A DNA stretch of 64,000 nt, taken from Amblyornis subalaris (Eukaryota; Chordata; Aves; Passeriformes; Ptilonorhynchidae). The stretch covers positions 7,320,245 through 7,384,244 of the forward strand of contig JACAXG010000021.1 of the NCBI GenBank assembly GCA_018881555.1. Reading direction: 5' to 3'. The first letter of the stretch is position 1, and each line of letters opens with the position of its first letter. Below the pieces are notes generated by a model. The model ran no database searches and was not told the origin of the DNA. It was given only the letters and a program-made list of their open reading frames with translations. Below, piece after piece: positions 25,501-37,700 of this stretch. A program made the position numbers and the translations under genes.

Positions 25501-27883
25501 TTAGACAAAGCAATATATACCAGGCATGATGAACAGTCAATCTCTGTCCCATTGATAACATTTTACTTACCAAAATTTTCCTATTTCAGTGGTATAAGCT
25601 CCTTCAAGAATTCTTTTTGTGAAGTACTGTTTAGTTGAGTTTGAATGAAAAAATAACAAAGGTGTTTCTGCAGGATACAGCAAGAACATTGCACACACCT
25701 AAATCACACAGTACACTTGTGCCTCTTGCCTCCCTCCTGCCCCTTTGAAAAAGTTTTTCTGCTGAGTTGATCTTTGCTCCCTTAGGATGCTATTAAGAGA
25801 AGTATGAAAGTCTGCAACATTGGAATTTTGCAAGTGCTAAAGCCACTGGGTGGATAAAAGCAAAATTCAGAAAAGTCCCCCACAGTCAGAAGTAGATGTT
25901 GCTAAGGTGCACCTTCATTTAATCGATTCTTTAAATAAGTAATTTCCATAAACATTTCTAAGTAAAACAAAACCTAAAACTTTGTTTTCTGCACCAGCAG
26001 AAAACTATGAACCTGCACCCTCAACCAGCTGAAAGATGAACAAGTATTATTTGACATGTTGATCTGCAGAGTGAAATTCTTCTGACCAAAACCACCCTAT
26101 TTCTAAGATCACAAAAATATATTTTTTTAAAACTCTGTATAGTTTGTTTATTGCATGTCCATTCCTAGATATATTTATGTTTGTCTTGACAGCATTTAAC
26201 CAGAAATACACAAAATAGATTCATCTATGAGTATAGTTTACAAACAGAAATTAAATAACGGCACAAAGACATCACACATATTTATATTTTTGCCCTGCAA
26301 TGGATATACTAGATGTTCATTTTCAGCTACAGTTGTATGTTTTTTGTGGTCATCAAAATACAAAGGAGCTCCTGTAATGCTGTAATTGCTTACATGTAAT
26401 ACAAAGTTAACAAACTCTGCCTCCATTTTATTATGGCCAGCAAAGATTCAGTCTGAAATGCAGACCAACAACATTAATGTTGTAATTAACACTGATTTTA
26501 CAGACCACATCATTAGCTTCTGTGGATTTGACAAGGGAGCTGATACTACTGAAACACAGCATCACCTGCATCGAGACTCACCACCTTTATGTAAATTCCA
26601 TTTGAACAGTCACACTCTTGCTCGGGTCCAACTGAAATCCCAGTTCACCCACAGTGAGTCTACATTTGGTTGGNGATCTCCCCCATTTCTTTCTTTTTTA
26701 TACACAGCATACAATCATTAGCTTCTGTAGGGTAACATTGCCAAATGGGTTTTAAAAAGGGACTCAATAAACTTACGAACGGGATTCTGTAATGAGATGC
26801 CTGTGATGGAATCAGAGCCCATTGGAACTGGACTCAGGACTGCTGTCCTACCTTCTGCTCTTATCCAGTTTTTATTCTCTTGTTTAAAGAACATGCTAGG
26901 AACATCTCTGGAAAAAGACCTTCCTTCAGGCTGCAAGGGAGCCAGAGAAAATATAATTTATACTTATCCTTGACTTCTAGTTATGCTATGGATAGGCACT
27001 AAGCCATTGCCTTGCCTCAGATGGGGCAATCACATAACATTTCTCCTGCCTTGTTTCATGCATAGGATGGGCACTCTGAAGGACATGCAGAAACTATTCC
27101 CAACTTACAGGTGTCTGATTTGTTAATTTAAGCCCTGATCCTTAATTAAAATTTTCCACATTTAAAAAATCATACAATATCAAGAATTTCTCCTTGAATA
27201 GACAGACAGTCTGTGGAGCACTACGCCCTCCCACATGGTTGTGATACGATAGCCACCAAATCAGTTAATACCATAACGTCACCCTGATTATGAGGAAAGT
27301 GTTCTAGTATTTCTCACAACAAACCTAGATACAAGTTACATTTAAAGGACATAGAACATATGCTGAAATAATAAAATTGTATTTACATTTGAAAACAAAG
27401 CTCTGCAGCACTCTGCTTTCCCTAGATGTGAATAACTCACTCCAGATTATCATTAGAGGGGGGAAAAAAAAAGAGACAAGAAAAAAAAAGACTGGCACAG
27501 AGAAATTTTGATAAAACAGTGATATTCTATTCAACAAAGACAAGAGAGAAGACTTGAAGAAGCCACTCCTCTCCCAACTGGAAAACTATTTCAGAGGGTT
27601 TTAAATGTGAGCTACCTTGGTTTTGGAGACAAGCTGAAGATTCACTCCTATAGCTTGGAATTTTTTTGTTGTTTTGCTGGTGTCTAAAAAGGACCTGATT
27701 GTCACTGGTTCAGCAAAGTCTGCAAGGAATGGAAGGCACACGAAGTGGCACTGGTCCCCAAAAAACACACTACTGCAACTTGAACCAAGTGAGAAGCTTA
27801 ATACTCTGAAACATGGGAAACAAACTGACAGACTGTTGAGGACTTCCTACTGCCAAGGCAGATATTTTCTTTTCCTGTCATTT

Positions 27884-27951
27884 TGAATGACACAAATTTC
27901 ATTTTATAAGCTTAATAAATGACACCAAATTTGAAATTCATTTTATAAGCT
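27884..27951 (+). repeat. Imperfect tandem duplication around TTCATTTTATAAGCTT
   Basis: TGAATGACACAAATTTCATT... (27884-27913) is followed at once by TAAATGACACCAAATTTGAA... (27915-27951). Both copies end in TTCATTTTATAAGCTT. The copies differ by a short insertion and point changes. Confidence 0.8.
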
Positions 27952-28417
27952 TTGCCACCTGCCCTTTCTTTCTATGGAGAGTGACCGTGTACCATCACAC
28001 ACAAAAAAACTAAGACTCCATCAACAGCAAACATCATACAATGCTGCTTTCAGCTCTTAAATTATCAGTCATTGTGTGTCCCAGAAAACTCAAGGCCTCA
28101 TAAAACATACTGAAGATTAACATGTCTGGGCTACTTTGGACCAATTCTAAACTAGACAGTCCATAAGAGATAACACCCCGAGAACAGGCTCAAATTTAAA
28201 ACTGAATAACTATACCAGCCATAAAGCACCCCAGGAAAGATTGTCTTTCAGGTAAGCAAAGATTTAATTTCTATAGAGGCTAACAAGCATAAGCTTTTAT
28301 GCTTACATAAAAAGTTAATCACCAGTGCAGATCTTAAATCACAGCTGCTGTGTGCTCTTAGAAAAAAATTCTATCCAGTACAAAAATAGCTGGCTTTACT
28401 GCTAATTTCAGCTTTTG

Positions 28418-28590
28418 ATTGGCTCTGCATCTACTCCCATGCACTAACGATAGCCACACAATAATTTCAAGGGATCGAAGAAAGCTATGACGAAGTAGTC
28501 TTTCAAGGACTCTTCCCGCCCGGTATAAATGAGTAAAAATTCTGTTGCTGGTTCCCCCCGCCATATGTCGACGGACGACACATATGCTGC
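28418..28590 (+). promoter_or_regulatory. CpG-dense block with promoter-like motif order
   Basis: The order on the plus strand is an inverted CCAAT box (ATTGGC, 28418-28423), a GC box (CCCGCCC, 28515-28521), a TATA-like TATAAAT (28524-28530), and then a CpG-rich segment with the quasi-palindrome CATATGT (28562-28568) / ACATATG (28580-28586). Around ten CpG dinucleotides fall between 28447 and 28577, in a region where CpG is otherwise rare. No downstream ORF is recognised. It could be a lncRNA promoter, an enhancer or a relic LTR promoter; the role is inferred. Confidence 0.3.
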
Positions 28591-29991
28591 ACATGACAGC
28601 TGCATTTTCTCAGCCAGAAGTGCTGATGAGCAAGGACTGATCTACTAATAAACTAGCTAGAAACAGCAACACTGGTAAATGAGAAGCAAATCAATTAAGA
28701 GCACATACTTTGTGTTTTTCCTGCTTGAAGCCAATTAGTTCCATACTACTCTTTCACAACAATATGTACTGATATGAGATATACACTTTCCATTAGCTAT
28801 AATACTTACTTTTTTATCTTCATGGGAGGTACAGGAAGCAAGAGACAACCAGGCTCAGATTCCACTACTACTATATTACCATTACATTACCACCATTTGC
28901 ATTTCATCATCTTAACTTCATTCCCATAAGACCATTTACATCTTACAGGATGTTCTTCCCCAAATCCCTCCATTTCCTTCCATTTCCTGCCCCTCCCTGT
29001 CCTCAACACACAAAAAAGCAGTCACAGTGCCAATATACAGCCGCTGGTATGTAGCAGTTTCAGCTCTCTGCCAAGCTATTCCACGCATTTAATTCTGAGG
29101 TGAAAGTACTTTCCTAAAATTTCACTTCTACTCAGTCTTTGTAAACGACCCCCAAGCGTAACAGCTCCTCTCATGACATTATTTCCACATACCTCATTGT
29201 GAGTCACATGCAAAAAAGTTCACTGCTTGACCACAAATACAGGCAGTCTTTCCTAGAAACATAACTGCTGTTGAGATATGAGAACACAAAACTCCAGCTT
29301 AGCTGATTGCATACTGAAAACACTTTTCGTTTAGTAACATACAAGTGTAGTAGAATTAGTGGATCTGTAAGATAAGGAGAAAATAAGTCTGATTAACTTT
29401 TTGAGGTGGTGATCTCTTGATTACTTCTTGAAGACAAATGACACCTCCACAATTAAAAGTCTGAACTCAATCCCATTTAATAAAGCTAAAGAAGTCATGG
29501 GGATCCTCAGTTTACTAAATGTTCCTTTCTTTGTTGTTTCTTCTGGAGAAGACCAGGAGAGGGAGACAAAACAAACAAATTTCTAACAATATTAATTGGA
29601 CTGCTGTGTTGAACATGCCCTAATCTTCAATTCTAGAAGTCAAATAAGGTAAAAGCTCTAACTAGTGAAACAAGGGGCAAGCTGGCCAATTTCGAGAGCT
29701 TGTTAGCTCCTAGTTGGAGACAGAGAGCAGGTGAGGTGAAATTTGAGTGCTTTACTCTGAACTTTTGGTTAAGATTTAAAATTCTCAGCGGGGTGACTCA
29801 TCCTGCTCTGGACATGGCCACCAGTCCTCTCTCTTTCAAAGCATGGAGAATCTCTTAGGATTCTTCATGCAGGTAGAACATGCTCTCAGGAGACCCAACA
29901 GCTACAGGAACAGACTTGATTAAAAGCAGCAATCCCCACTGTGCAAGCTCACAAACAAGCAATACTCCAGCACTGGTCCCTCCCAGACTGA

Positions 29992-30039
29992 AGAATTTTG
30001 TTATTTCCAAGTTACAGAATTTTGCTATTTCCAACTTGC
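29992..30039 (+). repeat. Tandem 24-bp duplication
   Basis: Two adjacent 24-bp units begin AGAATTTTGTTATTTCCAAG and AGAATTTTGCTATTTCCAAC and differ at three positions. Length divisible by three means a minus-strand open frame passes through both copies, but nothing supports coding. Confidence 0.88.
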
Positions 30040-31643
30040 AGAAGCTGTAGGAAAGTCTGTGATGCAATACATATACTTCTTGTGACTCGCTATGCAGCTC
30101 TAGGTCTCTACAAATCGTCATCAGCTGCAGAAAAGTTTTATGAGAAGAGGTTGACCTGTTTGGAGTGACTTATATCCATATGAAAAAACACCCAACCAAA
30201 GTTCTAACATGGATTAGATGGTCAGTTCCTAGAAATACCTGTCAATAAGCAGTGATCTCCAACAGCCTCCTGGCAGGAGGTACCTGTAGCCAGCACAGAG
30301 TTGCAACATCCACCAGAGGGACCATTTAGAGGCTCAACTGGAAACAGGCAATTGAAGTTCTCTATAAACTAGTCACTGAGGTTCACTGTGAGAAACACAG
30401 ACACATCATTTACTTGTGAAGCTTTATACAGTATGGATTCACAAGGATTTCTCAAAATGAAACACTTCTAAACAGTTACAGCTTCTACATGCCCATGAGG
30501 AGGGTGAGGAAAAGTTGGGACCAGTAAACCAAGGTGTTCTCAAACCTTCAGGTGGTCTGTAATGGGAAGGAGTGGAATTACTGACTTGCCTAACCTTTAT
30601 GTAGCCCCAGGGACACATGAACTCCCTCACAGATCTTTAGGAAACCTTGAACAAAAGAGAGTGATATAGAGTAACATGGACTGGCATAATCAATGGGTTC
30701 CTTCCACTGTCTTACAGGATTGATAGTCTTGAAGTTGGATGTCTTTAAGCAGAGCTAAGTAGGTACAAAAATTACCCTCAGGAAGTCTAGAAAAGCAAGG
30801 TGCTACTCAGGCTGAACCGAGAACTCACTCAGCACTCACTTCACAGTGGGTAAGGCTCCTTATACAAAGCTCTGAAATTAAGCAAATATGATTCATGCTT
30901 GGTTTCTAGCTTCCAGGCACAGAGTTTCTAAGTGCATTTGTTGTTAAATAAATACAGACACCAAGTTCAAGATGCACTACCACAAAGCTGTTAGATTATT
31001 TGTTCTCCTGAATTATGCATTACTTTCCCATGGTATGCAGTTTTTCTAATGCAAGTACCCCACAAAGCCCAAATTCCAGCATGTCTATATGCCATATGGG
31101 CAAGCTTCTCTGAACGTCTGCTCCTCATGGAAATTCTATTTGTTTTCCTATTGATTTTATTATGTTTAACAGCATACTAAATCATTCCTGAGGTTGACAA
31201 GTTTCTGGAAAATTGATATATGCTGTCTAAAACTGCCTCAGGCAGGAATAAAACCAAAACAAATGGCTTCTTTAAAGCTCTTGTTTTGCATTACTACAGC
31301 CAGGCATACAAGTGCCATCTTGCTTAGTAGAATTCTTCCCCTTTGTGTAATATCTGAAGCACAGGAAGTCTTTAGAAGCTCTTCTTATAGGCCTGCATAT
31401 CAGGGGAAGGTGATTGCAAAATACCAGACTATTTGAGTGAGGGTGGGACTAAAAAAGCAGATTGTCATCCAAGATCAATGGGCTGGATTTTCTCTCTGGG
31501 GAGAGGTGGAACTTTGTGTAGCTGCCTTGGAATCTACAGCTTAAGGCAAAAGTAGAGTTTTTAGTGAGACTCAAAGACTCATTTTTTAGTTCTTCTGAGA
31601 AAATGTACTTTGAGGCAATTAAGTAAGATCAGGAGGAGGCAGG

Positions 31644-31665
31644 GTTTTGTTTGTTTGTTTGTTTT
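31644..31665 (+). repeat. (TTTG)n microsatellite
   Basis: Four or five TTTG units in an uninterrupted run within intergenic DNA. Confidence 0.85.
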
Positions 31666-33759
31666 AAATTTTGAAGGCGTCACCATTAAGCAGTACAGAA
31701 TTTGTTCCAAAAATTGGACTGCACTTCAAATGGGAAAAAGCATCCCTCCAGAAAAAAAAAATAGGTCTTGGTTGAGAAACTAAAGGGGGAGATGAATTAG
31801 AGAAAACCGTTTCGATGCTTTGATGTCAGAAATCTGAACACTACAAGAATTCAAGACAAAAACTAAGAATGAGATTAAGAAAAAATAATTTTTAAATCTC
31901 CAAAGATCTGACAAAACCTGAGAAGTTCATATGTACATATATTCATCCTTGTTAGTCTCTCACTAGGCTGTTTTAACTGCTGTGTTCTGGCAAAGAAAAA
32001 AAGAAATTGCAATGGAAAAATATTTTTGTGGGAAGTAGTTAAGGCACTGCACTAGCTGACAAATAATGGGATTACATTCGCAGAGCTGCAGACATTTAAG
32101 ACATACGACATGAAGTCATATACTCCCCATTTTGGTGTGGTTAAAAAAATTCAAAGAGATAGACATGATATTTTCCTACAGTCCCTGTGACACAGAATAA
32201 GCTTCTGAGTTCCACTAAGGAGAAACCAAACTACTTATGAGTATGTACATTGAATTGTAGGTCAGTCCTCTGAGCAAGCAAGAAGCCTCCTGTGGGAGGC
32301 TAACAGTGAGAGAAATAGTCTTAAGATGTCTTGCATTTAGAGAACTTCATGATAACCCTAGAGACATACACAAAAAATGCAAAAGATGCTACAGTCCTCA
32401 CAATACTAAGGATTAAAAAAATTAATTTCAGCAACAAACAAAATAGCACAAAAAGAGAAAATACTCTTTACATTATCCTCTGAACTGAGCTTCAGGAAAT
32501 CAAGTTTATCTTTTCCTTAGAGAAGGCCAAGAAAATCCAGTTCATTTGCTAAGTGCTTAGATACTGCAGAAATCATTTATAAAGCTCAGCATAACTTAAA
32601 TAATTCTACTGATGGACATACTGCTGCAAGTCAATGCATTACCAGCAGAAGAAAAAAAATAATCTCAACTTCTTTGCTTTGCATCTGTGTTTTCCAAGAC
32701 AGTAACATGGTATTACAGTTTCTAATTTCATACTGCCTTGCAGAAGTATTACTTCGAAAGTTTCAAAGGGCCTGCAAAACATGATTCCAATTTCTGTGCC
32801 GACTTTAATGTAACAGAAAATGGTTGTCTTTTCTTCAGTAGACAAATGCAGTGAAGCTAGTAAGATCTGTATCCTTTTTTCCATCTGCTAAATGATTCCA
32901 TAATCTCCACAATACACTTTCTACAGCTGGCTCTTCAGTTTGAAAACTAAACACAGAGCTGGGAGATTAAATCATGCCAACCTTTTTCTAGCTAATATAT
33001 AGACCCTGTGCCAACAGCTATTTGGACATTTGTAGTTAGAAACCTTGTTACCAAAGATGTTTGACACTAGCTATAGTATATTTGTGCTCATCTGTTGCAG
33101 ACCAGAGTTGCTCCCAATTTACAGGCAACTTTGATGACTGCAAAGGAATAAACGTCCAACACATCAAAAATTCCCTGGAAAGACTACATATACCTGTTGT
33201 TGTTGGAAACTAATCTTCCACTATACCTGTGCTTTGCAAACTTGGCTCAAGTGGTAAACCCTTTGAAACATCACCAAAATATCACAAAAAGACTCTAGTT
33301 AGAAGAAACAAACCTTCTGTGCTAGGAACTCCTAGCAGGAAAGAGTGAGAATTCTTATTAAAACAAGTCTAGAAAAGCTTTCCAAGCATCTAAAATAGCA
33401 AAAAGTTTTTTAGGGGAGAATCATGCCTTCACAAGCACTGTACATAAAGACAAGTGTTGAAAAATTGTTCTCCATTCAGAAAAGGCAGAAAAATACATTA
33501 TATCCAAGACGGAAGAAAGCTAATGTCAAGTTGAAGGAACCCAAGACAGACTACAACTCTTTTATCAAAACAGGAGCCATACCAGGCCATGGGCTGCAGT
33601 TGGTATTAAAGCTTAGGAAAGTGCATAACATTCCAGAGGTCAGGCAAGTGCATCCTCACAAGTTGCAACCTTAAGTTGAAGTGTTACTGAATGAGCACAT
33701 GTTGGAAAGAAAGACACCTAGGACTGTTAAATCACTTGTAGAACCAGTACACTGAGAAA

Positions 33760-34468
33760 AGATGGACAGAAATGTTTTTATTTGGCAGAAGTACAGAACA
33801 ACATAAATGTCTTTTGACACCTTTGAGCAAAGTTCCTTAAACTGAAAGGTACATCCAACTGTGTTAATCCATGATAACTGAACAAGCAAAAACAATACAG
33901 GTAAACAGACCACCTAATAATGTTGGTCAAATAAATTAAAGATGAGTATTTCTGAACCATCAATAGTTTTAGCAAATGCTTTTTTTTTCAGTCTTGCTTT
34001 TTTGAAGCAATGTCATGACCACTTAACTTAAAAAGATCACTTTTTTCCTACAACTAGGTGCCCTCTTTTAGACTGTCAACCAGAAAACAGGCAAACTGGC
34101 TGTTTTTGGAAGGGGAGCTATAGGTGTGTCTGCTCATGCAGTACTAACTCAAGATTAAGACAGCAAATCTTGCACAGACGACAGATAAGAGCTCTGTCTG
34201 ACAGCCCACTGGAATTTCATTTGCTCTGCAGACAAAATAACAAGGTTGCTTGGAGGTAATCCAAAAAACTGTTCCAACAACCATTAACAGAAAGGATTCA
34301 AGAAATGTGGAAAAACTGTTAAATTAAAATTTAAAAAAAAATTTAAAAAGCAAGGCGCTGAATGTTTCAAAACGTGTTCATTTTCAACACTCATTAAATG
34401 CCTGAGTCTCTACAACCTTGCTGACATTACTTAACCTTTAAAGGCAAGGCTCAATCACTGGAACCCTC
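33760..34468 (-). other. SRBD1: Probable SRBD1 3' UTR
   Basis: This is the sequence directly after the SRBD1 stop on the minus strand, up to the first canonical poly(A) signal. It contains no further conserved coding sequence. A short palindromic A/T run (AAATTTAAAAAAAAATTT-like) lies near 34322-34345. The extent is inferred from the signal alone. Confidence 0.45.
33777..33782 (-). promoter_or_regulatory. SRBD1: Candidate poly(A) signal AATAAA for SRBD1
   Basis: On the minus strand AATAAA lies about 690 bases after the stop codon and is the only exact AATAAA I found downstream in the first kilobase or so. A U/GU-rich stretch (TTTTCTCAGTGTACTGG) follows within 20-35 bases, as expected of a cleavage site near 33755-33760. 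Not proven without transcript data. Confidence 0.45.
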
Positions 34469-34758
34469 TCACAAAACACGAATAAGATCCAACGTTATCC
34501 TCAATCGAGGAATATCAACATTAAGAACTTTAACTTCCACTCTTTCTCCAGGACCTAGGCCCAGGCTTCTTCTCTTCTTCACTTTAGAAAGTTTTGCTTC
34601 TGTTATGTTTCGCACTGGAATCAAACCCGATTTTCCCACACCAATATCAACAAAAACTCCAAATGGCGTTGCATTTTCAACTTTTCCAGTCAAAACAGCA
34701 CCAACTCTTAAGTCTTCAAAGCAGACTATGCTTCTCTTGAAGTCAGGTTTATCAAAAT
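34469..34758 (-). CDS. SRBD1: SRBD1 terminal coding exon (S1 domain)
   Basis: The exon encodes 95 whole codons and the stop, after two bases (AT) that complete a GAT codon with the G ending the previous exon. The acceptor reads TTCTTATAACAG. About 15 residues in, the S1 RNA-binding fold begins ([14 protein letters not shown]), followed by the hallmark FGVFVDIG strand and a SGLIP segment where many S1 domains have GLVHIS. Next come a basic KVKKRRS stretch and a final strand ending in RVL. S1 domains bind RNA through an OB-fold; here it sits at the extreme C terminus, as in Tex proteins. TGA is at 34469-34471. Confidence 0.97.
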
Positions 34759-37700
34759 CTGTTATAAGAAACAAGAAACACAAATAAGTCTCTGGAGAAA
34801 AGGAGTTTCTAAGAGTTGTTTCCAGATGATTGTTTCTAATTAATAAGTCATCCCAAGGGAGCTCTTGGATCCCAAATACTGCTTTCAGTATGTTTTTTAA
34901 ATAAAGACCCATCTGTGATAAACAACTTATTTCTTGTATTTTATGAATCACTTTAAAAAACTCTGATTAGTCTGAAGTAATACTTATAGTGAACTCTGTG
35001 GTATGAAACTATCATGAGGGAATGAGAAGCGAGTTGCATAGTAGCCAGTGCTGAAAGATTCTTTAAATTTTCTCAGATCTAGGGAGAAAATACTTGAGGT
35101 GACCCCTGAGCTACATTGATTATACATGAAATTCTATTCCTATACAAATTTCCATACAAAAAGGTGAATATTCAGTTTCATCACATACTACAAGAAAAGT
35201 CAGCAATGTTGAGTCAAGAAGACTACAAGAAGAGTCAAGCCTCTCAGGCTTCCTGTTCATCCGCACCACGACATCACATAATCTTCATCACAGTGCTGTT
35301 TTGCACTGACAATTTGAAAATCACACAGGCATGATCATAAGCAGGTAATATATTTGGATATAACGTTCACATTCTGCGCTTTAGGGCACAGGTAGATTTC
35401 TTTTTGAACTCTCTTTTATTTCTTTACCACTTTCTGCTTCTGCAGAAAACCCTTCTGAGCCGTCTCAACAACTTCCCTTTCAACCTTTTCCTACCATTGT
35501 TTGACTTTTCCAAGATATAACCAGGATTGAGATTTTCCACAGGGAGCATCACCAAACCAGAATTACAATAATTTTTCTCTATTTGCCTTTGAGAAATAAA
35601 ATTCAGCCTGAACAAGTTTATAGCTAAAATGCACCGGAACTTAATCAGTCTGTGGATCTGTATTGGGTTTGCATGGCAATGTTTTCGTAGGTGGTGGTGG
35701 GGCTACTGTGAGTGGTGGCTTCTCTTAGAAGCTGCTAGCAGCTTTCCCCGTGTCCAGTAGATCCAATGCCAGTCAACACCAAGGCAGAGCCACTGCTGGT
35801 CAAGGCCAAGCCCATCAATGATGGCAGTAAGTGCCTCTGGCCTAACATATTTTAAAAGGAAAAAAATCCCTGTGCAACAGCAATTGCAGCCAGGGAGAGA
35901 GAAATGAGCACATGAGACAGAAACAGCTCTGCAGACACCAAGGTCAGGGAAGAAGGAGGAGGAGCTCGAGGTGCCAGAGCTGAGATTCCCCTGCAGCCCA
36001 TGGAGGGCCCCACAGGAGAAGAGGTGGATGCCAGAAAGAAGGCTATGACCCTCTGGGAAGCCCATGCTGGAGCAGGCTCCCGGCAGGACTTGTAGATCCA
36101 TGGAGAGAAGAACACATTCTGGAGCAGGTTTTCTCGCAGGACTTGTGACCCCATTAGGGAACAACACTAAAACAGTCTGTTTCTGAAGGACTTCACTCCA
36201 AGGAAGGGACCCATGCTGGAGCAGTTTGTAAAGAATTGCAGCCCATGGGAAGGACTCATCATGGAGAAATTCATACAGCTATATAAGGCTACTAGGCTGC
36301 CTACTCCAGTCACAGAGTCTGTCTAAAGTAATGCTGAATGTCCTAGATCAGCAGAATATGAATATTTCCACTGAAGATTCTTTCTTTTGCTTTTATGTCT
36401 TCCTATGTTAATAGTCTATCCTACTGTAATTCAGATGTGAGATCACCAGAACAAATTGAGACACAGAAAATACACATTTTCAAGATGACTAGTGCAGAAT
36501 ATTTTAAAAATATGCACAGAAACTATTAATGAACCAAAAAAGGGTGACAGAAATGTTGGTTTGGCTTTCTTTTAAGCATAAGTTTATTATTTGTTATTAC
36601 AAGCCTGCATCTTTGCTGTCTACCTTTATCTCTTGCAGTTGTAAGAGACTCCAGCTGTAAGTTTCATTACACAACAGCATCTCCAGATGTTTTACTTCAT
36701 TACTTACCTCATCTTTCTTTTCTTCTACCTCAAACTGTTCAGTACCACTACAGGTTTTAACCAGGGTAGGTTGTGAGCCACGTGCTTCAATTACACTTGT
36801 CTCCAAGAAACTAGTGCAATAAAAGAGCAGAACTACCCACTACTGCTCCACAGAATTTTATTACTACTGTTTCAGCTCAGTCTCAGCATTCCCATCTGTG
36901 ATGGAGAGCCAACACAGATTTAATCAGTAGAGAGTCAACATATTGAAACTATTTCATTTGTTAACAGCCATACAACTCCCCTTCCTATGACTGAACATGC
37001 CATGATTTAAGACAGGATTCACACTCCTTACCTACCAAATGGGAAAGAAACATTTGACTATGATATAACCTTTACCTTGACTGAGAGAAGAAATGAAGTT
37101 ACATGTCCATGAAAATCTACTGACTTTAGAAGAAGAAAACATGTTGTTTTTAAAACTGGTATGTACAACAAGCAAATTGAGATTACAGCCTTCCAAACTG
37201 AGGTTTACCTGTTCGGATATCATAGCCTTCAGGCTGAGTGAGACCATCAATGATCAGCTGCAGTGTGTGCACTGTGGTATTGAGCCTTTTGGCTGTGCCT
37301 TCCAGTCCTTCCTTTTGAATTACCGCATTTACTTTCTGCTGCATATCTGATTTTCCTATGTCATTAGCGTTTCCTCCAATGAAAGACAAAAACCTGGGAA
37401 GTTCAAACAAAGATAGAAAGATTTGTAACATCCTTTAGTGGGAACTGAGCCTTTGCTCTATTGCTTTTTCATTGATACATGAAAAAAACTTCTGATAAAA
37501 AAATATGAACAGTTTATCAAGTGCATGTCCTCTCAACTCATCACTGATCTGACACATAAACGGAAACTTAGAGTCTGTGTATGTGTATCTTCTGGAACAG
37601 ATTACAAAACTAGAAGCAAAATATTAAAATGCAAATCTCAGATCAATTATTTCATCTCATGATAAATTGAATTTCCTTATTACTGAAAGATGTCTTTTAC

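Larger units (their letters stand above)
24301..33759. other. Intergenic flank downstream of SRBD1
   Basis: Holds the candidate element at 25295, two tandem duplications, the CpG-dense block at 28418 and a (TTTG)n tract. No protein-coding exon recognised. Confidence 0.5.

Noticed and set aside
35703..36167. 154-codon open frame (minus) within the LTR fragment
   Set aside because: It is the antisense of a long terminal repeat built of repeated modules, which explains the open frame.
36597..36806. Glu/Lys-rich open frame (minus) in the last SRBD1 intron, a possible extra exon
   Set aside because: The flanking exons join to a complete Asp codon without it, and the sequence does not match SRBD1.
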